Part shown: piece by piece, positions 62,705 through 64,000 of the stretch
Position numbering within the stretch: position 1 is the stretch's first letter
How the letters are laid out: every line of letters begins with the position of its first letter
Assembly (NCBI RefSeq): GCF_000420085.1
Contig: NZ_ATUG01000002.1
Location: 2,108,001 to 2,172,000 of the forward strand
Source: Desulfospira joergensenii DSM 10085
Lineage (GTDB): Bacteria > Desulfobacterota > Desulfobacteria > Desulfobacterales > Desulfobacteraceae
Direction of reading: 5' to 3'
DNA length: 64,000 nt
The notes under the pieces: generated by a model
The model's database searches: none
Told to the model about the DNA's origin: nothing
What the model saw: the letters and a program-made list of their open reading frames with translations, nothing else
Position numbers and translations under genes: made by a program

Positions 62705-63558
62705 CCCCTAAAGACCGGGAATTCTGGATAAAAGAGTGGGAGCGGGAAAAACCCGGGGACACCCATGCGGTTCACAAGGGGTTTGCCTCTCCGGAATACT
62801 GGGACAGAGCAGCCGCAAGCTATAATAAAAATCCCGACGAGGTCCGGGAAAGGCGGATGGACAAAACCCTGGAAATGCTCAGCCAAAAAGGGCTTCTCCA
62901 TGAAGGGATACGGATTCTTGACATCGGCTGCGGCACCGGGCTGCATGCCATGACCTTTGCCCGCCAGGGCGCAAGGGTCACGGCCCTGGATTTTTCAAGG
63001 GGAATGCTGGACCGGTGCCGTCTGGATCTGGAAAAAGAACCCGGCCTGAAAGGAAAAATTCTTCTGCTCTGTGAAGACTGGCACGGGATCGACACCCGGA
63101 AAAGAGGCTGGGAGGGTCACTTCGACCTGGTCGTGGCCTTCATGTCTCCCGGGATCGCCACGCCGGATACTTTTCTCAAGATGATGGCCTGCGCCAAAAA
63201 GGGCTGCGCCATCCGGAGCTGGGCAGCCAAAAGAGAGAATCCGATTATGGAGGCCCTCTGGAAGAAGATCATGGACAGACCCCTGGAGGACAAGCCCCAG
63301 ACGATCTTTTATAAGATCAATCTGCTTTTCTCCATGGGATTCTTTCCGGATGTGTTTTTTGATCCCGTGGCCTGGGATCAGAAGATCCCCTTGGAGGACG
63401 AATTCCGGAACCAGCTGGCTTTTTTTAAAAATGTCAGCCGGCGGCCCGGAAAAGAGCTTGCCGGTCTGATCCGGGCGTATCTGGAGGAGATTTCCGTTGA
63501 CGGACATGTGATTAAACAGCTGGAAAGTGTGACTGCGACAGTGATCTGGACCGTATAG
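62701..63558 (+). CDS. Class I SAM-dependent methyltransferase
   Basis: 285-aa Rossmann-fold methylase: motif I RILDIGCGTGLHAMTFARQG, motif II VTALDFSRGMLDRCRLDLE, and HFDLVVAFMSPGIATPDTFL as motif IV. The N-terminal WIKEWEREKPGD is a helical substrate-side extension. ATG overlaps the RND stop (ATGA), so it is co-translated with the pump; a small-molecule or lipid substrate handled by that pump is conceivable. Target unknown. Confidence 0.9.
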   Translation: MTPKDREFWIKEWEREKPGDTHAVHKGFASPEYWDRAAASYNKNPDEVRERRMDKTLEMLSQKGLLHEGIRILDIGCGTGLHAMTFARQGARVTALDFSRGMLDRCRLDLEKEPGLKGKILLLCEDWHGIDTRKRGWEGHFDLVVAFMSPGIATPDTFLKMMACAKKGCAIRSWAAKRENPIMEALWKKIMDRPLEDKPQTIFYKINLLFSMGFFPDVFFDPVAWDQKIPLEDEFRNQLAFFKNVSRRPGKELAGLIRAYLEEISVDGHVIKQLESVTATVIWTV

Positions 63559-63565
63559 GAATGGA

Positions 63566-64000
63566 TCAGGGACGGCTTGAGGAAGAGTCTATGTCAATGA
63601 TTTCACCCTTGAGATAGGGCTTGGTTCGGTATTTGGTAATGGTCATCAGTTTTTTGGTGATGCTTCCCATGCGCTCTACCTGTTCTTTGATCTTCATCAG
63701 ATTTTCAGTCTGGCCATGGCCCTCAGGCAGATCTTGCATCATGATTTCCGTAAGACCCTGGACGATCATCAATGGCTGGTTGATTTCATGGCATACGGCT
63801 CCCAGGGTCTTCATGACGGCGGACAGTTTTTCTTTTTCAACCAGGGTGCGTTCATGTTCTTTGGCTTCGGTCATATCTTCCAGGGACAGAAGGACTACCC
63901 GTTCCTTATCCAGGAGAATGGGAAGGGTGAATATCTTCAGATGTCTTTCCCCAAACTCTTTGAAAATCATGCTGGTTTCCACCATGTGATGGGGCTTTTG
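63566..64000 (-). CDS. PAS-HisKA protein lacking the ATPase domain (N-terminus cut by window edge)
   Basis: Minus-strand frame still open at base 64000, so the N-terminus lies outside. The visible part is the end of a PAS domain (LKIFTLPILLDKERVVLLSL), a coiled coil, the H-box LGAVCHEINQPLMIVQGLTE, the second DHp helix (MKIKEQVERMGSITKKLMTI) and the tail TKPYLKGEIIDIDSSSSRP, then stop. No ATPase domain exists. Build and tail match the protein at 10664 (KKPYSGGDEIIDFDSPSQKP), showing a paralogue family. The proper role is unknown. Confidence 0.85.
   Translation of the reverse strand, partial: QKPHHMVETSMIFKEFGERHLKIFTLPILLDKERVVLLSLEDMTEAKEHERTLVEKEKLSAVMKTLGAVCHEINQPLMIVQGLTEIMMQDLPEGHGQTENLMKIKEQVERMGSITKKLMTITKYRTKPYLKGEIIDIDSSSSRP

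Noticed and set aside
1-64000. CRISPR arrays, rRNA operons, tRNA genes, complete insertion sequences
   Set aside because: Looked for; no regularly spaced direct repeats, rRNA-like stretches, complete cloverleaf sequences or transposase frames were found.

Overview
The window looks like chromosomal DNA of a sulfate-reducing deltaproteobacterium (Desulfobacterota), most likely of the Desulfobacteraceae/Desulfobacula-Desulfotignum type. The reasons are a selenocysteine-containing HdrA-MvhD-MetV-MetF cluster (Wood-Ljungdahl methylene-THF reductase), many flavin/iron-sulfur electron-transfer proteins, a TauE-type exporter beside redox genes, molybdenum-enzyme genes, PAS/HPt/NtrC signalling and a PEP-CTERM protein. 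The backbone is moderately GC-rich; two short stretches (about 7.8-8.8 kb and 27.1-32.5 kb) are much more AT-rich and look acquired. This placement is inference from gene content, not from a database search.

Layout. 1-6.0 kb (minus): a translation operon ffh-rpsP-khpA-rimM-trmD-SPOUT methylase-rplS-rnhB-yraN-rsmI, with divergent rlmN to 7.1 kb. 7.1-8.8 kb: a REP-like palindrome, copy 1 of a 480-bp structured repeat, and a small AT-rich island with one unknown gene. 8.8-11.7 kb: PP-loop ATPase, nth, and a PAS/HisKA protein with no ATPase domain. 12.4-23.0 kb: one long plus-strand operon (possible sigma-54 promoter at 12407) with DmsB-like ferredoxin, NfnB/GltD-like flavoprotein, CBS protein, HoxU-like Fe-S protein, TauE/SafE-like exporter, two membrane proteins, a membrane histidine kinase and an NtrC-type regulator. 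23.0-26.5 kb: a ModE-like regulator, a perfect palindrome, FmdE-like, MoeA-like and MobB genes, and a membrane protein. 26.6-32.5 kb: copy 2 of the structured repeat, then an AT-rich island with a CspB-like subtilase, a separate gene for a lone copy of its propeptide domain, a membrane protein and an AAA ATPase. 32.6-34.7 kb: a cytoplasmic Mo-bisPGD oxidoreductase.

35-43 kb: an MBL hydrolase, then a minus-strand NrtA/SsuA-type ABC operon that is unusual because two of its three solute-binding domains have no export signal and one is fused to a CheY-like receiver. An HPt protein and an acidic protein follow, and a CheD homologue that lacks its catalytic cysteine is divergent. 43-50 kb: UbiB-like kinase, phasin-like protein, acyl-CoA dehydrogenase, MBL hydrolase, AmpG-like MFS transporter. 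50.4-56.9 kb: hdrA (Sec66)-mvhD (Sec17)-metV-metF, two consecutive selenoprotein genes which a standard gene caller would break at UGA. 57-64 kb: yebG, a tiny PEP-CTERM protein, an RND efflux pair, a methyltransferase, and the edge of a second HisKA-only protein.

How the genes fit together. The HdrA-MvhD-MetVF set should couple reduction of methylene-THF to low-potential electron transfer through flavins. The 12.5-23 kb operon plus the Mo-cofactor genes and the Mo oxidoreductase plausibly form one regulated redox module, now interrupted by the AT-rich island. The strongest candidates for undescribed biology are the subtilase with a stand-alone propeptide, the receiver/solute-binding fusion system, the paired HisKA-only proteins with a conserved tail, and the 480-bp structured repeat at the left edge of both islands.
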